From positions 1-64,000 of the forward strand of contig CAKVDW010000009.1 in assembly GCA_934728065.1 (NCBI GenBank): a stretch of DNA of 64,000 bases, read 5' to 3'. The notes below the pieces were generated by a model. The model was not told where the DNA came from. It did not search any database and saw only the letters and a list, made by a program, of their open reading frames with translations. Position numbers and translations under genes: made by a program. Origin of the DNA: an uncultured Campylobacter sp. Lineage in GTDB: Bacteria; Campylobacterota; Campylobacteria; Campylobacterales; Campylobacteraceae. Of this stretch, positions 43,450 to 53,373 are shown in pieces (the stretch's first letter is position 1; each line of letters opens with the position of its first letter).

Positions 43450-44652
43450 TCACTCTTTTAAATACTTTTTGATATTGCGTGCGGCTTGGCGTATGCGGTT
43501 TTCGTTTTCGATTAAAGCGATACGCACATACTCATCGCCAGCCTCGCCAAAGCCTATCCCCGGGCTTACCGCCACGCTAGCCTTTTGCAAGAGTTGTTTG
43601 GAAAATTCAAGGCTTTTTAAATGCGCCTTGCTTGCGGGCAGTTTCGCCCACACAAACATACTTGCGTTTGGCTTGTTGAGCGTCCAGCCCGCATTGTCAA
43701 AGGCATCAAGCAAAATGTCAAGCCTTTTCGCATAAGTTTGCTTTATGTCCTCCACGCACTCTTGCGAGCCGTTAAGCGCGATGGTTGCGGCTACTTGTAT
43801 GGGCGTATACATACCATAGTCAAACCACGATTTGATTTTTTTAAGTGCGGCGATAAGGCGTTTGTTGCCCACCATAAAGCCCACGCGCCAGCCCGCCATA
43901 TTGTAGGACTTTGAAAGCGTATAGCCCTCCACAGCGACATCTTTTGCGCCCTCCACTTCAAAAATGCTTGGGGTTTTATACTCATCAAAGCAAAGCTCAG
44001 CATAAGCAATGTCTGAGATGATATAAAAGCGTTCTTTTTTTGCCACAGCGACAAGCCTTTCGTAAAAGCTTTTTTGCACGGTTACGGTTGTGGGATTGTG
44101 CGGGAAATTGACGACTAAATACTTGGCGCGTGGAGAGTTTTCGTTTAGAATTTGCTCTAAATTTTGAAAAAATTTATTCTCATCAAGCTCGAATTTGTCG
44201 TTGTAATCAAAGGGCATTTTGGCGACATTGCCTCCTGCGATGATGAAGGCTTGCGTGTGTATGGGGTAAGCAGGCGTTGGCACTATGGCGGTGTCGCCGG
44301 GGTTGATGATGGCGCGGGCTAAATTCACAAAGCCTTCTTTGCTGCCCATAGTCGCTACCGCCTCGCTTTCAGGGTCTAAATCCACGCCATATTTGCGTTT
44401 ATACCACTCGCAAATGGCAAGGCGCAGCTTATAAATGCCCGCACTTACCGAGTAGCCCGAAGTTTTGTCCTTGTTGGCACTCTCGCAAAGCTTGTCTATA
44501 ATGTGCTGTGGCGTTTTGCCGTCTGGATTGCCCATAGAAAAGTCGATGATATCTTCACCCGCACGGCGCGCTGCCATTTTAATGGCATTTACCTCAGCAA
44601 AGACATAGTTTGGTAGCCTTTCTATCGTGTTAAAGCGGATTTCATCAAACAT
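43450..44652 (-). CDS. Class I/II aminotransferase (alanine/aspartate type)
   Basis: The 400-aa PLP enzyme has DFSMGNPDGKTP, NFPHNPTT, the Schiff-base lysine in TLSKSYNMAGWRVGF and the substrate arginine in DEYVRIALIENENRIRQ. The MGNPDG start is typical of AlaT/MalY-neighbour enzymes and of the C. jejuni gene I recall next to hom. The exact amino donor is not clear. Full length. The RM island lies on its downstream side. Confidence 0.88.
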   Translation of the reverse strand: MFDEIRFNTIERLPNYVFAEVNAIKMAARRAGEDIIDFSMGNPDGKTPQHIIDKLCESANKDKTSGYSVSAGIYKLRLAICEWYKRKYGVDLDPESEAVATMGSKEGFVNLARAIINPGDTAIVPTPAYPIHTQAFIIAGGNVAKMPFDYNDKFELDENKFFQNLEQILNENSPRAKYLVVNFPHNPTTVTVQKSFYERLVAVAKKERFYIISDIAYAELCFDEYKTPSIFEVEGAKDVAVEGYTLSKSYNMAGWRVGFMVGNKRLIAALKKIKSWFDYGMYTPIQVAATIALNGSQECVEDIKQTYAKRLDILLDAFDNAGWTLNKPNASMFVWAKLPASKAHLKSLEFSKQLLQKASVAVSPGIGFGEAGDEYVRIALIENENRIRQAARNIKKYLKE

Positions 44653-44668
44653 TGTCTTCCTTTTTAAG

Positions 44669-45484
44669 CTATCTTAAAAGCTGAATTTCAAGCCCACGGC
44701 GGATATTGTCTATATTAAAATTATCTCCCACAATGGCATAAACCACATCGCTTGGAATAGAGCTTGAAAATTCCTTTCTTTTACTTGAGTCCATAGTGCT
44801 TTTAATGAGTTTTAAATCTTTATCCAAAAACAAGACCTTTGGAAACCAATTATCTCCAGCCTTTGCTTTTATGTTTATGCTTGAAGCTCCTTGAGTTTGG
44901 ATAAGATAATCCCTCAAAGGTCTTTGCAAACTTTCATTTACGCCAACAGTAACTTGCGTGTTTGGCTTTAATCTTGCCTTAGAAAAATCAAGCTCGTAAT
45001 CATAATCATAAGCATTCACCTTGCGTATGCTCTTAATGACAACAAAATTTTGTTTTAAGATATTATAAAAACTTGCTGGGTCAAGTATATAGCGAGATTC
45101 TACACGCAAGGTGTAGCTTTTTACCTGACCCTTTAAGGCAAGTTCAATGGGGGTAAAATACGCAAAACCAGCTTGGTTCAAGGCTTCATTGATAATTTTT
45201 ATAAACAAAAGCGCATCACTTTTTGCTCTAAAACTCAACTGCAAACTTCTTGAATTTGTCAAAGTAGAGGAGAATAAAGAATTCATCTTTAAAATTCTTG
45301 CAATTTCGTCCCATTTAGCATTGCCTTGAGCATCGACATAATTTTTCCCCTCAAACAAAAGCTTAAGCTTTGCATCAAAATTTGGATTAGCGACTAAGTC
45401 TTGGGCAAGCTCTAAACTACTTGCAGCAAATACTTCACTTACAAAAAGACAAAGAAATAGTGTTTTTTTAAGCTTTTTTACCAT
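44669..45484 (-). CDS. Periplasmic protein, unknown function
   Basis: The 271-aa protein has a signal peptide (MVKKLKKTLFLCLFVSEVFA) and a mature part of mixed strands and helices without a recognised domain. Its start overlaps the RodZ-like gene by 7 bases, suggesting they act together in the envelope. C. jejuni has, as I recall, the same pair between the aminotransferase and the rRNA methylase. Confidence 0.7.
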   Translation of the reverse strand: MVKKLKKTLFLCLFVSEVFAASSLELAQDLVANPNFDAKLKLLFEGKNYVDAQGNAKWDEIARILKMNSLFSSTLTNSRSLQLSFRAKSDALLFIKIINEALNQAGFAYFTPIELALKGQVKSYTLRVESRYILDPASFYNILKQNFVVIKSIRKVNAYDYDYELDFSKARLKPNTQVTVGVNESLQRPLRDYLIQTQGASSINIKAKAGDNWFPKVLFLDKDLKLIKSTMDSSKRKEFSSSIPSDVVYAIVGDNFNIDNIRRGLEIQLLR

Positions 45485-46461
45485 TCTCTACCCTTGTTAT
45501 AGCTCATAAATTCGGTCAAACTTATGCTTTTAATCTTACCGTCTTTAACCAAAAATCTCTTTGAACTTCCAGCAGGAAATTTTTGCTCTATGCCTGTGTC
45601 ATCAACAAGGGTAAGAGCGGTAGCACCGATTAAAAGGAGCTGGTCCTTGCTTAAATCAATAGTAAAATTATTATCAGTTACTGTTGCGGTTTTAGCTCTT
45701 GTTGTAAGGTCTATAAAGCCTACCCAAACCTTACCTTCAGTGCTAAATATAGCCTCTTTTGCCTCGCCTTGAATTTTAGGCGTGTTTGTGTTATCAGAAC
45801 TGAGTATGCTATTAATTTGCTCTTGTTGGTTTAAACCTTGTTTTTGCTCTTGATTTTCCTCTTGTGTTGTAGCGTTTTCTTCTTTATCCTGTGTTGCTTG
45901 CTCTGTTTCTTCTGGCTTTGTTTCATTTGCTTCATTTGTTTCATCTTTTTCATCAGAGCTATCTTTGACATTATTTTGAGCCTCATCAATGATTTCAACA
46001 ACAGAAGTGCTTAAATTTTGTTGTTGTTGCTCGTCATTTACCACAAATTTAATCAAATCATACTGATACACAACCCAAGCTATAGCAAAACAAACGATGA
46101 GTATTAAAATCCAAAGCCAAGAATTTGAATATTCCTTTGCGCCGTGTTCGACATCTTGAGCGGCAATGTTGAGTTTTTTAGCATCTTGTTTTGCTGTGTT
46201 GATTTTTGGCTGTGAGGCTTTTTCTTCGCTCTTTTCCTTTTTTTCTTCATCGCCACCTTCTAAGAATTTGTTGTATTCCTCGATAAATTCGCTTAAATCT
46301 AGGTCTTCGTATTCTCTATTGAGAATTTTTATAAAGCCTTTGACATTAAACCGTTCTAATCTTTTGTAGTTCTTTTTGACTATGGAATCTAAAAAATCAA
46401 TCTCTATTTGTGTTCTTTGGGAGACCTCTTTAAGGTCAAGCTCATCTAATCTCTTACTCAT
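45478..46461 (-). CDS. RodZ-like membrane protein (HTH - TM - periplasmic domain)
   Basis: The 327-aa protein begins with a helix-turn-helix of RodZ type (LKEVSQRTQIEIDFLDSIV, then FNVKGFIKILNREYEDLDL). It has a charged cytoplasmic linker, one membrane helix (SWLWILILIVCFAIAWVVYQ), a Glu/Gln/Asn-rich periplasmic linker and a C-terminal beta domain (VWVGFIDLTTRAKTATVTDN and on) comparable to DUF4115. RodZ links MreB to the cell-wall machinery in rods and curved cells; the architecture supports that but the identity is an inference. Confidence 0.7.
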   Translation of the reverse strand: MSKRLDELDLKEVSQRTQIEIDFLDSIVKKNYKRLERFNVKGFIKILNREYEDLDLSEFIEEYNKFLEGGDEEKKEKSEEKASQPKINTAKQDAKKLNIAAQDVEHGAKEYSNSWLWILILIVCFAIAWVVYQYDLIKFVVNDEQQQQNLSTSVVEIIDEAQNNVKDSSDEKDETNEANETKPEETEQATQDKEENATTQEENQEQKQGLNQQEQINSILSSDNTNTPKIQGEAKEAIFSTEGKVWVGFIDLTTRAKTATVTDNNFTIDLSKDQLLLIGATALTLVDDTGIEQKFPAGSSKRFLVKDGKIKSISLTEFMSYNKGREW

Positions 46462-47134
46462 TTACCATCCTATCACAAAGTATCGCAAAGGCAGCACTGA
46501 CATTCAGGCTGTCAAAGTCGTTTTTCATCTTAATGCCTACGCACTCATCACATTTAGCGATGATTTTTTGCGGCAAGCCAAAGCCCTCACTTCCCATTAT
46601 CAAAAGCTTTTTGCCTTTGAAATTTAGCTCACTCGGGCTTTTGCCGCCTTTTGCGCTAGCATACAAACCAAATCCAAGCTGTTTTAGCTCATTGAGCGCC
46701 GCGAAAATGTCTTGACACAAGCAAATTTTCATATCAAGCGCCGCGCCGCTACTTGCCCTAACTACACCCTCCATCATCACGCTTTTAGCTACGATGATAA
46801 GGCTGTTTGCGCCCAAAGCATAAGCCGTGCGAGCTATCGCGCCTATGTTTCCCACATCGCTAATGCCATAAAGCAAAACGATGAATTTATCTTGCTTTAA
46901 CTCATCAAAGGGGCTAAATTCAAAGTCCTTTATGTCAAGCAAAAAGCCTTGATGATTGCCCCCGTGCGCTAAGGCTTGGGCTGCTTTAAAGTCCAGCTTT
47001 TTGACTTTAAAACCGCTTTTGGCAATTATAGCAAAACTTTGTTTATCAACTTCCTTTGCAAGATAAATTTCTTTGATTAAATGCTTGTGCCTTGCTAAAA
47101 TGTAAAAAAAAACCTGTTTGCCAAAAACAATCAT
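46454..47134 (-). CDS. SpoU/TrmH-family RNA 2'-O-methyltransferase
   Basis: The 226-aa protein has the SPOUT knot motifs: VLLYGISDVGNIGAIARTAY (motif 1), LLIMGSEGFGLPQKI (motif 2) and MKNDFDSLNVSAAFAILCDR (motif 3). The N-terminal part resembles the substrate-binding domain of RlmB. It probably methylates 23S rRNA ribose (RlmB-like), but tRNA cannot be excluded. It overlaps the RodZ-like gene by 8 bases. Confidence 0.88.
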   Translation of the reverse strand: MIVFGKQVFFYILARHKHLIKEIYLAKEVDKQSFAIIAKSGFKVKKLDFKAAQALAHGGNHQGFLLDIKDFEFSPFDELKQDKFIVLLYGISDVGNIGAIARTAYALGANSLIIVAKSVMMEGVVRASSGAALDMKICLCQDIFAALNELKQLGFGLYASAKGGKSPSELNFKGKKLLIMGSEGFGLPQKIIAKCDECVGIKMKNDFDSLNVSAAFAILCDRMVNE

Positions 47135-47142
47135 AATAATAC

Positions 47143-47976
47143 CTAAATTTCACTTAAAAGTTGATGATAAATTTCTTTTGTTTGTTTTGTTTCAAATTTC
47201 GCTAAAAGTTTCGCCTTGTCTTTCGTGCCTAAATTTAGAGCCATTATCTCGTCCTTGCTTAAAAAAATGCCCTTTTTTTCGCCTGCTTTTTCACTCTCTT
47301 CGCTTGCTACAACAAGCACCCATTCTCCGTTTAAATTCTCGTTTTCAAGGGCTTTGGCAAGGGTTTTTGCCTCGCCTTTAAATTTTTTTTCAAATTTTTT
47401 TGAAATTTCTTTTATCGCAAAAAGCTCTCTTTGCGGACAAAGCCTTGCAAGCTCGCTCACAAGGGCTAAAATGCGCTTTGGCGACTCATAAATCACGCTG
47501 ACATAGGCATTTGAAAGCACTTTTTCAATGTCTTTTTGCCTTTCTCTGCCCTTGTTGCTTAAAAAACCAAAAAAGGTAAATTCTTTCTCACAAAGCCCGC
47601 TTGTCGCCACAGCCACTAAGGCGGCATTTGCCCCGCTTAACACCTCATAAGCAATGCCATTTTCTTGCGCAAAACGCACGAGCAAAACCCCTGGGTCGCT
47701 GATACAAGGCATTCCCGCATCGCTAAGATAGGCGACATTTTCATCAAAAATGCCCTTATCTAAACTTGCTAAAACTTCTTTTTCGTTGTGAGAATGCAAG
47801 GACAAAACGCGTTTTGGAGCGATTTTAGTGCCAAATTTAGCGTTTAAAAGTGCAAACAAAGACTTGCAAACCCTTGTGTCCTCGCAAAGCACACTCTCAC
47901 ACTCGCCCAAAATCCGCAACGCTCGCTGTGAAATGTCGTTAAGATTGCCTATGGGCGTAGGGATAAAATAAAGCAT
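47143..47976 (-). CDS. rsmI: 16S rRNA (cytidine-1402-2'-O)-methyltransferase
   Basis: The 277-aa tetrapyrrole-methylase-fold enzyme begins LYFIPTPIGNLNDISQRAL and has EDTRV, YLSDAGMPCISDPG and YESPKRIL, all typical of RsmI. It methylates C1402 in the ribosomal decoding centre. It lies between rpmE and the SpoU gene in one operon. Confidence 0.95.
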   Translation of the reverse strand: MLYFIPTPIGNLNDISQRALRILGECESVLCEDTRVCKSLFALLNAKFGTKIAPKRVLSLHSHNEKEVLASLDKGIFDENVAYLSDAGMPCISDPGVLLVRFAQENGIAYEVLSGANAALVAVATSGLCEKEFTFFGFLSNKGRERQKDIEKVLSNAYVSVIYESPKRILALVSELARLCPQRELFAIKEISKKFEKKFKGEAKTLAKALENENLNGEWVLVVASEESEKAGEKKGIFLSKDEIMALNLGTKDKAKLLAKFETKQTKEIYHQLLSEI

Positions 47977-47989
47977 TGCCTTAAAATGC

Positions 47990-48190
47990 TTAATTCATCG
48001 CGTATTTTTTCTTAAATTTCTCCACACGCCCCGCTGAATCCACGATTTTCTCACTACCTGTAAAGAAAGGATGGCAGTTTGAGCAAATATCTACTTTCAG
48101 CTCAGCCTTGTTAGACCTTGTAGTAAAGGTGTTTCCGCAAGCACAACTTACCTTGCACTCCACAAATTCAGGGTGAATTTCTTTTTTCAT
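47990..48190 (-). CDS. rpmE: 50S ribosomal protein L31
   Basis: The 66-aa zinc-containing (C+) form of L31 has Cys residues in VSCACGNTF and DICSNCHPF and the usual C-terminal [23 protein letters not shown] promoter (48228-48223) and AAGGAAAAATA binding site lie upstream. Confidence 0.96.
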   Translation of the reverse strand: MKKEIHPEFVECKVSCACGNTFTTRSNKAELKVDICSNCHPFFTGSEKIVDSAGRVEKFKKKYAMN

Positions 48191-48222
48191 TATTTTTCCT
48201 TAAGTTAAAAAGATAAGCTTTG

Positions 48223-48228
48223 ATTATA
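48223..48228 (-). promoter_or_regulatory. -10 box of the rpmE operon
   Basis: GGTATAATC on the minus strand, 33 bases before the rpmE ATG. Confidence 0.5.
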
Positions 48229-48243
48229 CCCTAGTTAAGATAA

Positions 48244-48277
48244 AAAAGAAATAAATTTTTAAAAATTTATTTCTTTT
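48244..48277. terminator. 34-bp perfect palindrome after nifU
   Basis: AAAAGAAATAAATTTTT followed directly by its reverse complement, with no unpaired centre. On the nifU (minus) strand it is followed by TTATC and preceded by AAAAG, so it can act as the terminator. It lies just upstream of the rpmE -10. Confidence 0.65.
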
Positions 48278-48299
48278 AAGCCGTTGAGACTATGAATAT

Positions 48300-49271
48300 T
48301 TAAACAGGCATTACTCTTATATTTGGGCTTAATTCCTCTTGCAAGATATTTTCTATGGCGTAAAGTGTCGCCCCACTCCCACTAGAACAGCCACTGCACG
48401 CTCCAAGATAGCGGATATACACATCGACAAAGCCATTTTCAGCCTTTTGTATATCAATAACCTCCAAATCCCCGCCATCACTATGAAGCATAGCTCTAAT
48501 TTCGGCATCTAAAACAGCTTCAACTGCTTTAAGCTGTCCAACCATAGTCATTTCCTCAAAGCCAACATCGCTTTTTGTGGCGTTTGCTATGCGCTCTTTG
48601 TCCATTTCTGCGCGGGTTTGGGCTAAAATATCCACTAAATAATAATCCCTCTTTTCGTGTCCGCCCGCCTTCACACAGGACTTGCAAAAAGCTCCTGCTT
48701 TGGTGTATTGCGTGATTTCCTCAACCGTGTGTAAGTCATTAAGGCGAATCACTTCTTTTATCGTGCCAAGCGAGACGCGGGCGCACTCGCAAACGATGAT
48801 TTGGTCTTCAAAGCTTGCTGCATCAACGCCTTTATACTGTGCAGCAGCTTGTTTTATAACATCATAAGCCATAACCGAGCAGTGCATTTTTTGCGGCGGC
48901 ACGGCGGGCGTTTCAGGGTCATCGCGCATTGCAAATTCCACATCTAAATTGGTGATTTTCACCGCCTCATCAACCTTTTTGCCTATACAAAGTCCTGCCA
49001 TTGTGTCGCTGCTTGCAATAGCCGTCCCACAGCCAAAGCTCTTAAATTTAGCGTCCTTGATAATGTCCGTTTTCTCATCAACAAGCCAATAAAGCCTTAC
49101 AGCATCTCCACAGCTTTCCGCACCAAAATCAGCCACGATGAGTCTTGTGTTTGTTTTTTTCGCGTCCTCTTCGGTGAATTCGCCCATATATTTGGGGTTG
49201 TTCATCGCATTTTGCACCTTTTGAGAGTATTCGTCCCAAATCGAACCGCCTATTAAGTTGTTTTTTCCCAT
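48300..49271 (-). CDS. nifU: NifU-type Fe-S cluster scaffold
   Basis: The 323-aa protein has three parts: an N-terminal IscU-like scaffold with Cys in AESCGDAV, FGCGTA and KMHCSVM; a central [2Fe-2S] BFD-like domain (VCECARVSLG, then AFCKSCV); and a C-terminal Nfu domain with CSGCSSGSG. It builds Fe-S clusters with sulfur from NifS, encoded 12 bases upstream. In Campylobacter/Helicobacter this NIF pair replaces ISC and serves general Fe-S assembly. Confidence 0.95.
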   Translation of the reverse strand: MGKNNLIGGSIWDEYSQKVQNAMNNPKYMGEFTEEDAKKTNTRLIVADFGAESCGDAVRLYWLVDEKTDIIKDAKFKSFGCGTAIASSDTMAGLCIGKKVDEAVKITNLDVEFAMRDDPETPAVPPQKMHCSVMAYDVIKQAAAQYKGVDAASFEDQIIVCECARVSLGTIKEVIRLNDLHTVEEITQYTKAGAFCKSCVKAGGHEKRDYYLVDILAQTRAEMDKERIANATKSDVGFEEMTMVGQLKAVEAVLDAEIRAMLHSDGGDLEVIDIQKAENGFVDVYIRYLGACSGCSSGSGATLYAIENILQEELSPNIRVMPV

Positions 49272-49283
49272 TGTTTTTCCTTT

Positions 49284-50462
<1,179 letters not shown>

Positions 50463-50610
50463 TTATCCTTCTTTAATGCGATAAAACATTCTTAATAAAA
50501 TTGATAAATATTTTTAATAAGATTTATTTTATCTTTTTAATCAAAAAGAAAATGATAACACAAAATTCTAAAAATAAGTTTAAAATTATCTAAAAAATTT
50601 CAAAATTTAT

Positions 50611-51786
50611 TTAAGCCATTACACTCATATAAGATTTCACAATATTATCAAATTCAGCCTGTTTTTTCCTTTGACTAAAAAAGTTGTCAATGGAATTTTG
50701 CCTAGTTTCATTTGCTGAGTTTAACTTTTGAGCATCATTTTGTGTGCTGAATTCGTTTTGAATGTCTTTAAATTCATTTGATAAGGCTTGAACATAAAGA
50801 CGGTAAATCGAACTTGAGTTTGTAAATTCCTTAATGTCCATCTTCTTTTGATAGCTCATATATTGATGATATAAAAGCATAAGTTTCTCGCCAGAAGTAT
50901 TTTGCTTGCTGATGCCATTAACATAAAGATATAAATCAAAACTCATTCTTTGCCCATTTTCTTGGCGAACAAAGTCCTCAAAAGAATCCTCGCCCCTTAC
51001 CATTTGATAAAAACTTTGATGAGATGAAAAATTTGGCTTGCTTATGGGTTTTATAAAAAAGCTACTGTCCTTTTGATTAGTATTTTTTATGTCCTCATAA
51101 GCGAAATTCATTAAAAGCCCTGATTTAGAAACAGAACCATCTTTTGACAAATAAGGCTTTATAAATTCATTGCTTGCGTTGTTGTTTATAGCCTTGTCGA
51201 AGCTAAAATTAACAACAGAATTTTCAAGTCCTAAGGCATTAAAGTTTTGATTGTGTTTTAAGGCTTGATTAAGCTCCTCATTACCAGCATAAATTCTCAT
51301 AATCTCATCTTCAAACTCCCCGCTGTTTGTCGAAAAGCCTTGATTAAGACTAAGAATCTCATTGCGAGTTAAATAAGTATTATCCTCGCTCATAAATTCA
51401 CTTTCTACTGATTTTAAGGCACTGTAATATTTATTTAAAAGCTCGGGTATATCTATTTTACTTGGTGTTAAGGTGCTATCTTGCTTCATTAATTCTTTAG
51501 TAATGCTTTGCACGCTTTTAATGTTGATTTCATAAGAAAGAGGCAAATTTGCTGCCTTATTTAAATCCTTTTCAAAAATGCCTTGTTCATTAACCCTAAA
51601 GCCAAATTCACTTGCATAAGTTGTGCTTGAAAATTCACTTGGAATTTGAGCATTACTCACAACAGTTGCTTGCTCTTGTAAATCAGTTTGCACGGTATTT
51701 GCATTTACTTTTTGGCTTGAATCGCTCGAACTTAAGCCCAAATTCAAAGACATATTTGTATTTGCATAATTTGTATTAATGTCCAT
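50611..51786 (-). CDS. Hypothetical protein of the RpoN (flagellar) regulon
   Basis: The 391-aa product starts MDINTNYANTNMSLNLGLSS. It is Asn/Ser/Gln-rich, acidic, without signal peptide or membrane helix, and carries EF-hand-like or helical segments (TYLTRNEILSLNQGF) that I cannot assign. The ATG at 51786 is chosen over 51885 because a sigma54 promoter (GG at 51837-51836, GC at 51825-51824, 10 bases between) predicts transcription from about 51812. RpoN in this genus mainly controls mid-stage flagellar genes, so a flagellum-linked or flagellum-secreted protein is likely. Confidence 0.65.
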   Translation of the reverse strand: MDINTNYANTNMSLNLGLSSSDSSQKVNANTVQTDLQEQATVVSNAQIPSEFSSTTYASEFGFRVNEQGIFEKDLNKAANLPLSYEINIKSVQSITKELMKQDSTLTPSKIDIPELLNKYYSALKSVESEFMSEDNTYLTRNEILSLNQGFSTNSGEFEDEIMRIYAGNEELNQALKHNQNFNALGLENSVVNFSFDKAINNNASNEFIKPYLSKDGSVSKSGLLMNFAYEDIKNTNQKDSSFFIKPISKPNFSSHQSFYQMVRGEDSFEDFVRQENGQRMSFDLYLYVNGISKQNTSGEKLMLLYHQYMSYQKKMDIKEFTNSSSIYRLYVQALSNEFKDIQNEFSTQNDAQKLNSANETRQNSIDNFFSQRKKQAEFDNIVKSYMSVMA

Positions 51787-51823
51787 TAATGTTCTCTTCA
51801 ATATATATTGCTGCATTAAAAAA

Positions 51824-51837
51824 GCAAAAATCATTCC
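51824..51837 (-). promoter_or_regulatory. Sigma54 (RpoN) promoter
   Basis: TTTTGGAATGATTTTTGCTT on the minus strand has the required GG-N10-GC spacing with the TTGC -12 element. The predicted start is about 26 bases before the ATG at 51786. Confidence 0.65.
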
Positions 51838-51847
51838 AAAATTTGCC

Positions 51848-51876
51848 TTGACATTTATAAATAAAAAAAGTATAAT
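51848..51876 (+). promoter_or_regulatory. Consensus sigma70 promoter of the met leader/operon
   Basis: TTGACA (51848-51853), 17-base spacer, TATAAT (51871-51876). The predicted transcript starts near 51883, 26 bases before the leader peptide ATG. Confidence 0.75.
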
Positions 51877-51908
51877 TACGCACAAATAAATTTACAAAAA
51901 GGAAAACG

Positions 51909-51986
51909 ATGAACCTTAATGCTAATGTCGTCAGCGCTTTTGTCCTTTTTGCTCCTATGATGAATATGCACACGCTTGTGTGCTAA
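51909..51986 (+). CDS. 25-aa leader peptide before metY (putative Met/Cys attenuator)
   Basis: The ORF has a strong binding site (AAAAAGGAAAACG) and encodes MNLNANVVSAFVLFAPMMNM followed by HTLVC and TAA. It holds Met-Met-Asn-Met near the end and a final Cys. Its last codons form a perfect hairpin GCACAC-GCTT-GTGTGC (51968-51983). The gap of 85 bases to metY contains AAAGCA-loop-TGCTTT (52024-52040) followed by AATTTATTAC. The arrangement suggests translation-sensing control of methionine synthesis; the mechanism is inferred. Confidence 0.65.
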   Translation: MNLNANVVSAFVLFAPMMNMHTLVC

Positions 51987-52071
51987 AATTTCCCCTCAAC
52001 CAAAAATTTAATCAGCAGCGTAAAAAGCAAAAAATGCTTTAATTTATTACAAAAAAAATAAAAGGAAAAAA

Positions 52072-53361
52072 ATGGCAAATTTAAAACATAAAAACTTTTC
52101 GGCAAACACCCTTTCGTTGCACGCAGCTTATGATTATGACAAGCATAGAACGCTCAGCGTGCCTATATACCAAAGCTCTGCTTATAACTTTGAAAGTTTA
52201 GAGCAAGCAGCAAACCGCTTTGCGCTTAAAGAGCTTGGTCATACCTACTCTCGTATCACCAATCCTACCCGAGATATTTTAGCGCAAAGACTTGCAGCCG
52301 TTGAAGGTGGGGCTTTTGGTGCAGTTACTTCTAGTGGAACGGCGGCTATTTTTTATGCGGTGCTAAATCTTGCCGAAAGTGGCGACAATATCTTGTTTGC
52401 AAACAAAATTTATGGTGGCACGCAAACGCTTTTTGTTCATACTCTTAAAAGGCTTGGCATTCAAGCAAGGGTTTTTGACCTAGATGATGCCTCAAGCATA
52501 GAGCCTTTAATAGACAGCAAAACAAAGGCTATCTTCTTTGAAAGCCTATCTAACCCACAAATTGCCATAGCCGATGTAGAAGCAATCACTGCCATAGCTA
52601 AAAAGCACGGCATAATAACAATTTGCGATAACACAGTAGCCACTCCTCTCTTATACAGACCCTTTGAATATGGCGTTGATATAAGCATTCACAGCCTAAC
52701 AAAATACATCAATGGACACGGTAGCGTGCTTGGTGGAGCAATGATTGAAAGAGAAGGACTTAATGAGCTTATTAGAGGCAATCCTCGCTACCAAGACTTT
52801 AATTCTCCAGATGAAAGTTATCACGGATTAATATATGCTAATCTTGATTTACCTATATTTAGCATAAGATTTATTACGCATTGGTTGAGAAATACAGGGG
52901 CGAGCTTGAGTCCGCAAGATGCTTGGTTGCACATTCAAGGGCTTGAAACTTTAGAGCTTAGAATTCAAAAACATTCAGATTCAGCACTTGCCATAGCTGA
53001 ATTTTTAGAAGATCATCATCTCATCGATGAAGTAAGCTATCCAGCCCTTAAAAGCAGTCCTTATTATAAGCTTTTGCAAAAATACTTTGTCGGCGGTAGG
53101 GCAAGTGGTTTGCTTAGTTTTGAAGCAAGAAGTTTTGAAGCGGCTCAAAAAATTTGCAACAACTTAGAGCTTTTTTCAATCACAGCAAACATAGGCGATA
53201 GTAAGTCTTTAATCATACACCCTTATTCAACAACACATTCTCAATTAAGTCAAAGTGAGCTTGAAAGTGCTGGAATCACGCCCAAAACCATTCGCTTAAG
53301 CGTTGGGCTTGAAAGCACACAAGACTTGATTAAAGATTTAAAAAAAGCCATTGAAAGCTAG
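52072..53361 (+). CDS. metY: O-acetylhomoserine sulfhydrylase (Cys/Met metabolism PLP enzyme)
   Basis: The 429-aa enzyme replaces the acetyl group of O-acetylhomoserine with sulfide or methanethiol. Landmarks are HTYSRITNPTRDILAQRLAA, VTSSGTAAIFY, and the PLP lysine in SIHSLTKYINGHGSVLGG. Length above 420 aa separates MetY from MetB/MetC. AAAAGGAAAAAA lies before the ATG. metA follows after 12 bases. Confidence 0.93.
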   Translation: MANLKHKNFSANTLSLHAAYDYDKHRTLSVPIYQSSAYNFESLEQAANRFALKELGHTYSRITNPTRDILAQRLAAVEGGAFGAVTSSGTAAIFYAVLNLAESGDNILFANKIYGGTQTLFVHTLKRLGIQARVFDLDDASSIEPLIDSKTKAIFFESLSNPQIAIADVEAITAIAKKHGIITICDNTVATPLLYRPFEYGVDISIHSLTKYINGHGSVLGGAMIEREGLNELIRGNPRYQDFNSPDESYHGLIYANLDLPIFSIRFITHWLRNTGASLSPQDAWLHIQGLETLELRIQKHSDSALAIAEFLEDHHLIDEVSYPALKSSPYYKLLQKYFVGGRASGLLSFEARSFEAAQKICNNLELFSITANIGDSKSLIIHPYSTTHSQLSQSELESAGITPKTIRLSVGLESTQDLIKDLKKAIES

Positions 53362-53373
53362 AAAGGAAAAGCT

